Source: Castanea sativa | Lineage: Eukaryota > Streptophyta > Magnoliopsida > Fagales > Fagaceae | Length of the DNA stretch: 64,000 bases | Assembly (NCBI RefSeq): GCF_040712315.1 | Contig: NC_134018.1 | Span: 19,054,835-19,118,834 of the forward strand | Direction: 5' to 3' | Shown here: positions 23,733 to 35,561 of the stretch, in pieces | Position numbering within the stretch: position 1 is the first letter of the stretch | Layout: every line of letters begins with the position of its first letter | Notes under the pieces: model-generated | Told to the model about the DNA's origin: nothing | Seen by the model: the letters and a program-made list of their open reading frames with translations, nothing else | Database searches by the model: none | Made by a program: the position numbers and the translations under genes

Positions 23733-24542
23733 TGTAGGGGTATTGGGCCCAATAGTATATGAAGGATGGCCCAACGAAGTATTTTGGGCTGGAAACCCAA
23801 AATCCGAAGACATCAAAATGGTCGTGGACTATTTACATATCCAAACACGTCCGAGGAGTAGATTTGTCCTCGGATTTCAAGGCCGAGGACATAGAAAGAG
23901 AAGTTTGGTATCCCTGGGTTATATTATAATGAGTCCTACAATTATGGGGATGCACGGTATACGTGGAGGGCGAGAGAAAGAACGGTGGAATGCCTAAAAA
24001 TAAAGCTGCTACCACCGCCCATACATTAAAAGCTCTGTAAATTGATACGCTGACTGTATAGATGGAAGGATGGGACCTGAACATCGAGCTTGGAACTTGG
24101 TCCCTAATCCCAGCGGGCTTTAGGGAAGAATGGATGGGACAAGTATCCAAAAAGGGGGATTGCAACCAGAAAAGTGGAAGGTGATGAAGGGAAAGGAAAG
24201 GATATAAATAGGAGGAAAGGCATACGAAGAAGGGAGGGACTTTTCTGAGTAAAAGAGATAGAGCCAATAGTAAATGATAATCAACACTTGTATCCAAACT
24301 TGAGAAATATCATTAGAAACCATCCTCGGACACAATCCGAGGACGATTTCTCAGTCTTACTCTTTGCAAACGATTCTTTGTTCTGTTCTATTGGGCCCAA
24401 AGCCCGTTCTTTTTGTAATTGTCTAAACCATCCTTGAAATCTAAATTACAAGCCCATCCTCTACAAATTCATTGTAAAGAAAGGCCTTTCAAGCCCATTT
24501 TTCTCCCAGTCGTAGTTTGGGAACTTGAATTGTGTCCTTACA
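23733..24542 (+). repeat. 3' LTR of element A
   Basis: 810 bp, identical by eye to 13084-13893 except for two substitutions (one A/G, one T/G) and no indels. Confidence 0.95.
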
Positions 24543-24579
24543 GAACTCATGGCTAAAATTGATCAAATAGGAAAAGAAA

Positions 24580-24790
24580 AATGATGCTCAGCAAAATAAT
24601 AGTTTTAGAGTGTAAAAACAATTTCCCCATGAAAAACACAACACCCCACCTATCTGTCAACCACCACTATTGTCTTCATTGCTCCTCCCCACTACCACCA
24701 TCATTTTATGTCTCAGTCACCATTGATTGGTAAGCCACTACCCCTTCCACCCGAGACAAATCCTTCTCTAACAACAAACTCATGGCCAAA
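24580..24790. repeat. Host tandem duplicate, copy 2
   Basis: It matches 12880-13083 plus the first bases after element A (CATGGCTAAAATTGATCA against CATGGCCAAATTGAGATCA). The copies differ at many sites, so the duplication is older than element A. Confidence 0.75.
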
Positions 24791-25450
24791 TTGAGATCAA
24801 CAATCAACCCATGACCCTCGAATTCCATCCAGGTATGGTTCTTGTATATTTTCATATATTTTTTTCAAGTTTTAGAAAATTAATCCCCCATCTAAAGATA
24901 TGCAAATCCTATAGTATTTTGCTTGTATAGTTTAAGCCTGGCTCAAAATTTGTGGCATTGAGACTTGAGAGTATTGAGGTAATAGTCTTTATTAGAAAAT
25001 AATTTTATCCTTTGATCTAGTGTTGGTTGGATTTTTTGAGTTCATTATGTTATATTAGTGAAATTAACAGTTAATCAGATGTTGGTGCTATGGATTTGTG
25101 TTCGTTATCAGATGTGATATTATATATACTATGCTTTATTATATAGTATATACTATGTTAAAAGTTGGTATTATGGGGTTTTTTTTTTTTTTTGGTTCGT
25201 TATGAACAGAAATGGTTCTTTCATTTCCATATAATAACTTGGAATCTAGCTTTTTTTTTTTTCCACGCAGGTGAAATGCATAAAATATTTTTTGAAATAT
25301 TATTAGAAATACAATCAAATGTATAGGAAAAGAAATTGTTATTTTGAAAATGTTTTCACCTATCCAAAAATAGTTTATACTATAAAACAAATACAGCCTT
25401 ATACCTTCTTTGCTTGCTATCCTACCAAATTGTTCTATAAATGAAAAAAT

Positions 25451-25451
<1 letters not shown>

Positions 25452-25507
<56 letters not shown>
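25452..25507. repeat. (AT)n microsatellite
   Basis: About 28 AT units. Confidence 0.95.
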
Positions 25508-25511
<4 letters not shown>

Positions 25512-25601
25512 GCCCTAACGCTGGTTAAGCTCGTTCGTTGTTTGACCCATATAAAATTTGCCCTAACGCTGGTTAAGCTCGTTCGTTGTTTGACCCATAA
25601 A
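25507..25601. repeat. 48-bp perfect tandem duplication
   Basis: AATTTGCCCTAACGCTGG... through TTTGACCCATA occurs twice, starting at 25507 and 25555, directly beside the AT microsatellite. Confidence 0.95.
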
Positions 25602-26563
25602 AAAGAACGGAGTTATTGTTTTCAAGAATAGTAAACGATTGGTCCAGCCCATTGTTTACTTTTTGAAAAGGTCAGAAAATGATACAACTAAGAAACTCAG
25701 ACCAAACGACAAACTATCTAGAAATTTCTTCCTGTTTGTTTGTTTGTTTAATTTATCTGTCAAAGTCATATACACTGAAACCATAGTGTAGTCACATGCC
25801 AACTTTCTTTTTATTCCCACAGTCTTGACTGACACGTACTGCGTCTTGGTAAGTGTTAAACAAAAGTTTTTTTTTTTTTTTTTCCTTAAAGTTTATTTAA
25901 GCAGATAAGATTTAATAAAACTTAGAGGCAATTTAATAATGTTGTTTTAGTAATATTATTTATATTTTTTAGAAATATGTATAGGTAAAAATGTATATAT
26001 AAATACATGTAATATTATTTAAAAACTGAAAATATGTATTTAAATATATGTACCAAACGAGTCTTTAAATGTCTTAGCTATTAATCCTTAAATTCATCTT
26101 TTGTCTGTTAGATAGTTGAATCTTAAAAAGAGAACTTAAGGAATAACACTTATTGTACATAAATTTTGTTATATTTAGACATTATACTTATACATAGCAG
26201 TAATCAAGAGTTCCCCAAATAAGAGGTACCCGTAAGGCTTGTTTCTTCTAACCATGGTTTAATTTAGATTCTTAGAGTCCAGTTTCATGAACTACTTGCT
26301 TTTCTGGCTAGGTATACAACGATTATTTCATTCAAAAGTGGGAGAAATTATTTTTTTCAATTGGACTTATGTATTCAACAAAGGCATTTAAGATTTATTA
26401 AAAACAAAAATATTGCGAATAATGCAAAAACTCTTTGCATGCTTAATAAAGGAAACAAGGGCAGTAGTAATACTAAAGTGTGTAAATTACAACAACAAAA
26501 AAAAAAAAAAACATAGGTAACAATAATAAGTTCTAAACCTTAGTAAAAAGAGTGGCCTAGCTT

Positions 26564-28188
26564 TTATGGAACAGGATACGATTTGCCATTACACATACAA
26601 CGATATGATATAGGGCACGTCTCTGCCTGAGTTAGCGAGGCACATAGTACAAAGCTCACCATTACCAATCGACATGGTGAACAGGAGCCACAAGCATGAG
26701 TGCAATCGGGTAACCTTGATCCAGCAACTTGCATTGGATGGGCTTTCCTGAGTTGCTTTTGACCTTCCAGGTGCGAATGTGATTGCACCATTATGCTGGC
26801 CGTACTTGCCAATGTTGCTTGCTCTTGTTCATGGTGATCGTGGCCATTATCTGTCAATCATGAGAACCACTGTTGTAAGAGTACTATTGTGCGACAAAAT
26901 AGTAAATAATATTATCAATAATTTCAGAATCAGTGAAAATAATCAGTATTTTTTTTTTTTTGTAGAATCGATAATCAATTGATAATGATAGACAATTAAA
27001 TAGTGTTAGTGATTGACCTATATAAGAATCAATAACAACTTATTAACTCAATAGTTATGAAAAATATTGTGTCTATAATATTACTCTAATAGGTTAGGGG
27101 TGGCAATTTGTTTTAGCGGTGTTGTGTCGAGATATGAGTATTCGAATACTTGGATCAATCCTAACTTAACTATTTAATAATTGTGTCAAACTCCCTCAAA
27201 TTTAACACAGCCTATTAATTAAGCGGGTTAACAAGACACGACTCACTTTTTAACTTGTTTAATAGGCAATCTAAGAAAAAATTAAGTAAAAAAATGAGTT
27301 TTTTATTTGTTTTGGGTAAAACGGTTAGGAATTTTTTGAGTTTTAATGAATAATTTATCGATATAACCATTTAAAATTATTTTAATGACTTAATTATGTT
27401 TTGTATTCAAATTCATTTTAAAGAAAAGTTATATGTATTTATATTAATCATGTCATTTTATTATGATTATGGGTTAAGTAGGTTAACATAGAATTGACCG
27501 ATTTATTAATTATATTGAGGTGTGTCTACTGTCAACCTGTTTTTGCCACTAAATCATTTATGCTAGATACTAAGCTACAAAAAATCATGCCATGTTCATA
27601 GGTCGTGTCCAATATTGTCATCTCATATATATTATATATCACCGGCACATAATTATATTATACAACAAAGGAGTAATAGAACATGACGTTCTCGTGTGGG
27701 TTTAGGTTCATTTTTTAAATTATTGTTTTTATCAAATGAATTGAAGAATGAGAACGAAAAAAAAAATTATTAAGGACAAGTCAAAGATTACATTAAAAGA
27801 ATATTTTTCTTATTCGGTGGTTCAAGCATAACATTAGAACCTACCTTATACGATACTTTGTTGTGATGAGCATACATGTGTGTCGATATAACGTCATACA
27901 TCAATAACGAACGAAGAGTACTGTATATAGCAAATAGTCATTTATTTTTGCTTAGTATAAACAGCTTGATTCTAAAATATATTGGTCTATGATAAGCTAC
28001 TATTTAACGTAGTACAGACTTAATTACCACATTTCTTGTACTAAAAAATATCCTAATATATTTGAAATGTTAACTAAATAGAAATAGTTTATCAAGATAC
28101 TAAGAAGCATACATGACCGAGCCCATCCGATGGCAAACATGTTGGCTACAATGAGTAGTAGTACAGCAAGGAAGATGGAAATCCTCAT
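26564..28188 (-). CDS. EPF1: EPF1-type epidermal patterning factor (secreted stomatal peptide), two exons
   Basis: Exon 1 (28188-28113) encodes a start Met and a hydrophobic signal peptide (MRISIFLAVLLLIVANMF). Exon 2 (26850-26564) carries the mature peptide. The intron is 1262 bp with a GTATGC donor and a GACAG acceptor; the joined frame gives 120 residues. The C-terminus has GSRLPDCTHACGSCSPCRL and ETCPISYRCMCNGKSYPVP, which match the EPF1 signature. Cys75, 79, 82, 85, 95, 104, 110 and 112 give the eight cysteines expected for EPF1/EPF2. EPF1 is secreted by stomatal precursors and signals through ERECTA-family receptors with TOO MANY MOUTHS to enforce stomatal spacing. SFVLCAS appears to carry one extra Leu compared with the Arabidopsis peptide as I remember it. 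TATA-like sequence lies at 28274-28286. A hAT-like MITE sits in the intron. Confidence 0.92.
27095..27553. mobile_element. hAT-like MITE in the EPF1 intron
   Basis: The left end TAGGGGTGGCAA and the right end TTTTGCCACT form the imperfect terminal inverted repeat typical of plant hAT-type MITEs. The interior has the usual GTGTC/GACAC words. I could not identify the 8-bp target duplication. Confidence 0.5.
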
Positions 28189-31100
28189 GGCCTTGGAGTT
28201 TCTCTATTATGCTTCCAAATTAAAAGAGAGAAAAATGAGAATGGTGAGGCTTAGTTACTGAGAGATGGATATGTATATATTATATAGTATTTAAAGAAGG
28301 TGAATGAACCAAAGAAAAGGTATTCAAGTGTATCACAGGCCGTATATGCATGGAAAAAAGGTCACATGAAAATGGGTGAGCTCAAAAGGTGGTCACAAGG
28401 TTTTCTCTTCTTCACTGAATTGCACAATGCACATGAACTTGAATGGTACAGAACAGTGAAATGGCTGCGTTGAACAATATCTGGGTGCTTCTATTACTCC
28501 ACATGATTTCATGGCACTCTGTACTCAGCAGCTGGTTGAGCCATGCAAAGGGCATGATTCTTAGAAATTACTACTAGTTTTGAAGCCTTGTGTGCCTTAA
28601 TTAAAGAGATCTCACTCTGACTCACTGTATAGACATTAATTACCTGACTCGACTCTCGTATCTTCTCGTCACTCGTGGACGTACTATATATAAATTGTAA
28701 TAACCTGGAGGTAATTACATAATTCAACATAAATTCAAATTGAATTTTTTCATACCTATGACTTTGTGAAGCACGCAGTTCCTGCCAAATTTTTGTTTGT
28801 TAGCTTGTACAAAAAGAGGAAACTCCTACGAAAATTTTCATATACTATTATTCAACATTTTGAAAAACATTGAATGGAAAATTTTCATAACATTTAAATA
28901 ACTTTGCTTGAAATATCAATTATTTCTTGTAAAATACTACTCCATTACCATTTTTATAATCCCCTTTAAACTTTTTGAGGGCTAGCATATTCTTTTAGGA
29001 GAAACCAAGTCTCAGATACTAGGGACAACTCTTATCATAACATTTTTTTTATAATTAAATTATATCATTTTTGCATTAATCTACATTGACATCATTGTTA
29101 TTAAAATAATTCTAAAAACATATTCAATCGTACACTCAATTTTATAACTTATTAACTTATGCGACTATAAATAGTAAACACTTTCCACTACTAATCATAT
29201 GGATTCATTACAGTCACAAATCAACAAATTATTAGATTGAATGTGAAAATAAGTATGTCCATAGGTGGACTGCTAATACTTCATGTTAGCAATTTTTTTT
29301 TTTTTTTAAATATTTAAAGTTTTAATTTTTTTATATACCTAAACTTATTGTTCAATTTAGGAATGAGGTATCCTTTAAGATCAATTTCATTTTGGTCACA
29401 TGAAGAGGATTAAATTGACGAAATTAATTAATTATACTTAAAAAGTAGGAATTAAATTAACTCAAATAATTTTTTAAGAATCAAATAATACTTTTTGCCT
29501 TAATTTAACTTATTAGAAATTTTATAATTCCATTGGTTGACACCTTACGATATTTATAACGAAAAAACCCATGATTCAGATCTCTCTACTCTCGACTTTA
29601 CCTTATCAAATAAATAAATAAATTTAAAAGAGAAAGCAGATAAAGTTACACAATCTGTCACTGCAGTTGTACTTCTACTCGTGATTCGTACGCGCTTCAA
29701 ATGGTTGTGGGTCTTGCACCATTTTGACTTGCATGCATGAAGGGAAGTAAATTACACACCTGGGACATTATGTGAATGCATAAATATTGACGAGGCCCAA
29801 ATTATGGGCTTATGACTCAGTCTACTTTGTTTCGTTTCCCACTCGGCCTTTCTCTTCCCAACCCTTTCATTAATTTGCCTTGTCTTTATGTGAAGAGTTT
29901 TGGGACATGCATAGAAGATTTTGAAAAAGTCACCAATTTCTTTTATTTTTATAAATTCGATTGTTACAATAGGAAGAAAGAGAGATTTAAACCTGAATAT
30001 CTCAATTAAAAATATCATAAAATGCGAGTTCTAATTGCAAAGCTCTAGGCGAAAGTCACTAAATTTATGAACAGGTGATTCTATAGGACCAACAGAGAGT
30101 CTACCTAAAGAAGCTACAAACTTTTGTTCCCTATGATATTCTCCTTGATCATGTAGTTCGCATTTGTCTTTTGGTTGTTTAGAGATGATTGGGAACAACT
30201 AATGCAATTTTCAGTGTTGGATTAGTGACACTTTTATGGTTCAGCCTTTGAAAAACCCAGCTACTATAGCACCAGAGATGTTATTACATGCTCTAATTTG
30301 TTTTGCAAATTTGCCAGTAAAAGAAGACAACAATTAATGAGCGGTTAGTTGTTGTGTTGAGACCTTGAGGGTTAATAGCCCACCTAACCCTTGACCATAT
30401 TAGCAGTCAGCAGCTAGCCCAACAAAGCCTGGGTACATTGGGCTAAACTTTTCATATTGGACTTACGGCATCTCAACTATTCCTTCAATAATATCTTAGG
30501 AAACGCACTAAGGATAACCAAAACGGGTTCAAGCCCACTGAACCCAGCATGTAAGAAAGTTGAAATTCTATAATAAGCTTTGTTTGGAATGGTTTTTTTT
30601 TTTTTTAAGGAGTTTGGTAGGTTTTTTAAGTTGTGTTCTCAACACCTAAAAAATAACATAACCTTGTGGTTGTGAGGTCCATTAAAAGAAAAACGCACTG
30701 TGTTTTTTAAAGCTATTTTTTATCTTAAAAAGCATGTCCCTTCTTCATAAATAAATAAATAAAATCATATCCCAAAACCAATGATCATATTTTGGTGTTT
30801 TCAACATCAATTTTCTATGCTATGCTTTTCCGAAGTAAATTAATAAATCAATTTTCTATTCTTTGAATTAGACAAGGAAAAATTTGTAATAAAAGACAGG
30901 CGTCCATAATTTTTTTTCCTGTATAAATTTAAGAAGTCCTATTATGATTTATAAGCTCAGAAAATATACTAGCTCTGGATGTCATCTACTCATCTTTGGA
31001 AGGGTAAAGCAGGAACAAAATCGCTAAAATAGTAAAATAAAATAAATACTAAGATTTAAAATTAAATTAATAAATAAAAAGATAAAACTAACATCTATTC

Positions 31101-31329
31101 ATTATTAACAAATATGTCTAATATTCTTTTGACTAAATATCTAAATAGTGTTACAAGCTAAAATATATAGTTTCTAAAAAGAAAAGTAAAATATGTATAC
31201 TCTAAAAAAAAGTTATGTATATGTCCAATAAACACACAGTTATATTAGCAATTTGTTGAAAGTCTAAACTCTAAAGCTACTTAGGCTCAGCAATCAGCAT
31301 TATATTTTTTTAATAAGTCTAATATTCTC

Positions 31330-31362
<33 letters not shown>

Positions 31363-31523
31363 TTAATACACAGATATTTGGGTGTGGAAATATTTGAACC
31401 ATGAGTCTTTATGGGAAATACCAAAATGGAGATGTTAATTACGCTACAAATCTCTTGATAAAATATGTTGTTCCAAGAATCTTAGCTACATCATCTTCCA
31501 AACTTTGGATCCCAAATAGTCAC
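28189..31523. other. Intergenic DNA upstream of the EPF1 gene to element B
   Basis: AT-rich with many T-runs and a (GA)n microsatellite at 31331-31357. The EPF1 promoter lies at the left end. Short ORFs here show no recognisable domain. Confidence 0.6.
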
Positions 31524-32349
31524 TGTAAGGACACAATTCGAACTCCCGATCCACAATCAAAAGGGAAAGGGCTTGAAAGGCCTTTTTACAATAAATTTGT
31601 AGAGAGTAGGCTTGATATTTAGATTTCGAAGGTGGTTTAAACAACAAAGAAAGAAAAGGTTTTGGGCCCAATGGCACAAATAAAGAGTTATCTGTAATAA
31701 TATGAATGAAAGCTCCTCCTCGGACACAATCCGAGGATAGTTTATAATATTGCTTCTTAAGGTCGAGTACAATGGTTTATACTATTTTTTTTCTTTCTTA
31801 AAGAAAAGCCTCCCTTCTTCCGAAGGTCTTTTCTCTTATTTATACTCCCTCTTTCTTACATTCTCATCTTCCACCTCATAGTTATAACGCTGGTTTTAGA
31901 TACTTGTCCCATCAAATTTCCCTAAAGTCCTCTAGGATCAGGGACCAAGTTCCAAACCTCATGCTCAGGTCCCATTTCTCCATTAATGTAGTCAGTATAT
32001 CAATTGCAAAGTCTTTAATGTGTGGGCGGTGGTAGCAGCTTTACCTTAGATATTCCACCGCCTTTTCTATTGTCCTCCACGTGTACCGTGTCTTCCCATA
32101 GCCATAGGAATTTCTATAACATACCCTGGGGATATTAAACCTCTCTTCCTATGACCTCGGCTTTACTATCCGAGGACAAAGCTTTCCTCGGACATAATTT
32201 GTCCACACGTTATCACATCTTTACCTAGCCTTTTCTTTACAAGGTACATTCATGTACCCCTAGATCATTTGATGTCCTTGGATTGGGCTTTTAGTCCAAG
32301 AGATTTTTTGGGCCATCCTTTATAAATTACTGGGCCCAATGTCCCTACA
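31524..32349 (-). repeat. 3' LTR of element B
   Basis: On the sense strand it runs TGTAGGGACATTGGGCCC to GTGTCCTTACA. TATA is at 31836-31845 (minus). The inverted repeat TCCTCGG-N7-CCGAGGA is at 31717-31737. Confidence 0.95.
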
Positions 32350-32625
32350 ATAGCCCCTCAAGATTCTTATTTCTTCAACTCGGGATGAAAAGAGGATCTC
32401 GACTTAAATCTCCTTTTATCTTGCGGATTTCTGGCAATATTGCTGATAGGGACAATGACCTTTGAACTACCCATCGCATGTTCCCGATGCTTCGGCATGC
32501 GAAGCGTCCCTGAATTAAATTTTGGCGTCTCTATGTTCCCCACGTTCAGCGATGTGACATATATCCAACGGTTGAGAGTTGCTTTTGGGCTGAGGAGGGA
32601 ATTCTCCCGCTTCATAATTCCTATT

Positions 32626-32638
32626 GATATATAAATAC
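32626..32638 (+). promoter_or_regulatory. TATA box of the antisense gene, element B
   Basis: GATATATAAATAC about 270 bp before the antisense ATG at 32903, conserved with element A and located outside the LTR. Confidence 0.6.
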
Positions 32639-32902
32639 TAATTTCTTTCAAATCCTCTCACACACTACAACGCTCCTATAACGTACCTGCCACATTTTGC
32701 CATCTCCACGTGCTTTCTCTTTTTACCAAATACCCTGTCCGAGGTGACCGTGCCTTCTTCTTTTTCTTAAAGTAAGTTCTCTCATACTCTCTCCATTTCT
32801 TATCAGCTCTTGTTCTTTTTGTTTTTCTTCCTTTCTTTTTCTCTGTACTCCGTTGTCCTCGGCTTAGTCTATTTAGTTTCTTTACACCCCTTTTTTTCAA
32901 AA

Positions 32903-35561
32903 ATGGGTAGATTTGCATCCCTGGTGGATTCAAACGAAAAAATAGAGCAATTTAAGGCTAAATACCGAATTCCCTCGAACGTATCAATTAGATATTGTAA
33001 CGAAGAGGAGTATTTTGAAAAAAGAAAAACGAGGGAGGTAGTAATCCCGATGATTGCATTCATCGAAGAAGGAATGAGAATCCCAATGGGGACTGTGACT
33101 AGGGATTATCTTAGGGCCTTTAGATTAGCTCCCACCCAGTGCGCCCCAAATGTCTTTAGGATCCTAGGTTATATAGATGCCTTAAATAAGAAGATGAACC
33201 TAGGGCTCACTCATCATGATGTGAACTGGGTTTATAACCTCCATTACCTAACAAAAAAAAAATGAATATTACGTAAAATCTAGACATCCAGCAGTTAGGT
33301 TAATTCAATGTTTGCCCGAATCCAATAAGGGTCTAAAAAATGACTTCCTGATCATATCAGGAGATTGGCACGACGGCTTACCTTGTCCGACAAGGGAGGG
33401 GACCCTAGGTGAATTTTTTGGATTTTATTTAAAACCCTTAAAAACCACCCCTTTTATCTTTTTATTTATTCTTACCTTGTTTTTTTTTTTCTTCTTTCGA
33501 ACAATTCTGCAAATCCACACGCAGCGGATCGTCACCCTTTCCTTGTCGATTTTGGGCGATTGGACAGAATTTTACAAGCCGAAGTTTTCGTGCATACAGA
33601 CGGCCAACTCTGAGCGACTCATCTCATCCTCGACTACGATCCCATTTCCAAAGCTTTCCAAGCGCCAAAGTGTGTGATCAAAGCCAAGGACCCCCGTCTT
33701 CCCCGGATCAGCGTTGCCGTTGAAGGTTCCATACTACCCGAGGGGGCCCCTATTCCTCAAGGTACTCTGTTTACCCAACCCGTACAACCCCCACAACCCG
33801 TTCCGGTTGGGATTCCCTTAGTCCCTATTTCAACACCAAACATACTTGGTGAAGCAACCTCTTCTCAGCCTAGCATAAAGGAAGAAGAAGAGATTGTCGA
33901 AGTACTTGATTCCGAGGACGAGTTCGAGGTTTTTAATCAACCCCACTCTCCCGAAGATTAAATTTCTATCCTCGGCATATCCTTTCAAGTCTCACAAGAT
34001 ATTATTCAACAGTCCGACGATATGGGTATCCAGCGTAAGGCCAAGCCGAGTTTAAAAGATGTACTCGAGGCTCAAGCGGGGTCTCAAGAGCCTCCTAAGG
34101 AACTTCGCCCTAGGGTCCAAGATAAAGGTGCTGAAAAAGGCCCTAAATCTAGGCTCCCTCCTCCTCCTCCTCCTCCTTCCCAACCGCAGCGTACCAATCC
34201 GGTTGACCTTAAAAGAAAATGGGATCAGCAAAAAGGAAAAGAAGTGATGGAGGTAGGAAAGGGCTCTCTTCCTAAAGAGCCTGAGATTGAAAAAGGTGGA
34301 AAGCAGGCCTGCATCGGGCAGACGAGGTCAGATAAACGAGCCGAATCTCACGTGGTCATACACGCTCCGCTCTGGCTCCTTGACATGACTATGGATGACC
34401 GTGCCATTACTGTTGACGCATCCATTAGAAATTCTGATGAGTTGACTGCTGCATGCGTAGCAGACGCATTGGAGCAAGCTTTGTTGCTCCCCGAGGACAT
34501 GGGTGAGCTCAGAAAGAAAAGAGACCACAATGTCTTTATGATTCTAAAGAAGGAACTTGCCATGGTAAGTATCTTTTCTAAACCTTGCCCATTTTTTATT
34601 CCTGTTCTTTCGTAAAACTTATAACTTTATCTTTTTTTGCATTGTTGTCTTTTCGTTCATAGGCTGTTCAATCTGCCCATAGGGTAGAAGAGATCGCCAT
34701 CAACTCATACAAATCTTTGAGGGCCGAGGAATCAAGGCGCGAAACCGCCCAAAGGATCTCGAACCTGCAGAAGAAAAAGCTGCAGGAGGTCTCAGCCAAA
34801 CTGATTAAGGCAGAGAGTGAGAAGTCAAGTTTGGAGGCTGCTCTCAAAACAACTGCCAAACAGACCGAGGACCAACGATTGCTGCTTAGGCAAACTGATG
34901 AGAATCTTGCTGCAGCACGAAAGCTCATCGAGAACCTTAAAAAATATTTGAAGGAGTCTGAGAGGGTCAAAGAGAAGGCCATCAAGGCAAAGAGAAAGCC
35001 CTTCAAGAAAAAGAAGAGACTGAAAAGGCAAGAGAAGAGGCTGAGAATGCAAAAGACCGAGCTGAACAAGAAGGTTATGAGATCGGTGTGAAGGAGATCA
35101 CAGAAACCTTCAAGGCTCAGGTTCTTGAGGTATGCAAGCATTACTGCCTCTAAGTGTGGAACGAGACACTTTCCCAAGCTGACGTTGATGCTTCTTCTAC
35201 TCTTTGGAAAGCAGAAAGTGTCTACTATCCTCCAGCCATTCGAGCCTCTGACATTCCTCAAGCTGATGATGATGCTGCCCAACTACCATTTGAGGATAAG
35301 GAAGGTGAGCTGGCTGAAGACTCTACTCTTGCTGAAGATCAACTCCCCAAGCAAACTGATCCAATAGAAGGAAAGGCACTAGAGGACACACAGCCCTCAA
35401 GTGACCTTAATGAATCTTCCATGGATGTGCTGGGTGATCAAGCGAATCCGATAACTTTGAAGGATGATCCAAAAGGCAAAGGAATTGATGATGAGTCTTC
35501 GGTGCAGCCTCAACTTCCTCAAGACCCTAAAGGCCCTCTGAAGATAAAGTTGAAGCAGTGA
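32903..35561 (+). pseudogene. Element B antisense gene, broken
   Basis: It starts ATGGGTAGATTTGCATCC (MGRFASLVDS). Exon 1 runs to 33408 with donor GTGAATT, but a one-base gain in an A-run near 33252-33262 shifts its frame. Intron 1 should end near 33512, where TGCAA replaces a TGCAG acceptor. Exon 2 (about 33513-34564) ends KKELAM at donor GTAAGT. Intron 2 (34565-34662) ends TTCATAG. Exon 3 (34663-35561) encodes a coiled coil (RRETAQRISNLQKKKLQEV onward), has a frameshift in its Lys-rich part near 34980, a TAA after KHYCL (about 35151), then VWNETLSQADVDASS to KGPLKIKLKQ. Same family as the element A antisense gene. Its strand is opposite to gag-pol, so it needs its own transcript. Confidence 0.8.

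Larger units (their letters stand above)
13084..24542 (+). mobile_element. Element A: complete Tat-like Ty3/Gypsy LTR retrotransposon
   Basis: 11,459 bp bounded by 810-bp LTRs and a perfect 5-bp target duplication GAACT (13079-13083 and 24543-24547). Order: LTR, primer site, gag-protease, in-frame UAG, pol (reverse transcriptase, RNase H, second RNase H, integrase), tandem repeats, antisense gene, polypurine tract, LTR. Two RNase H domains, no chromodomain and an antisense 3' gene point to the Tat lineage. By eye the LTRs differ at two sites (near 13588/24237 and 13850/24499), so insertion is recent. Pol has one nonsense and two frameshift mutations, so this copy is not autonomous as read. 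Confidence 0.95.
24543..26563. other. Intergenic DNA between element A and the EPF1 gene
   Basis: It contains the second copy of the host duplicate (about 24580-24790), an AT microsatellite, a 48-bp tandem duplication and several T-runs. No gene recognised. Confidence 0.6.
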
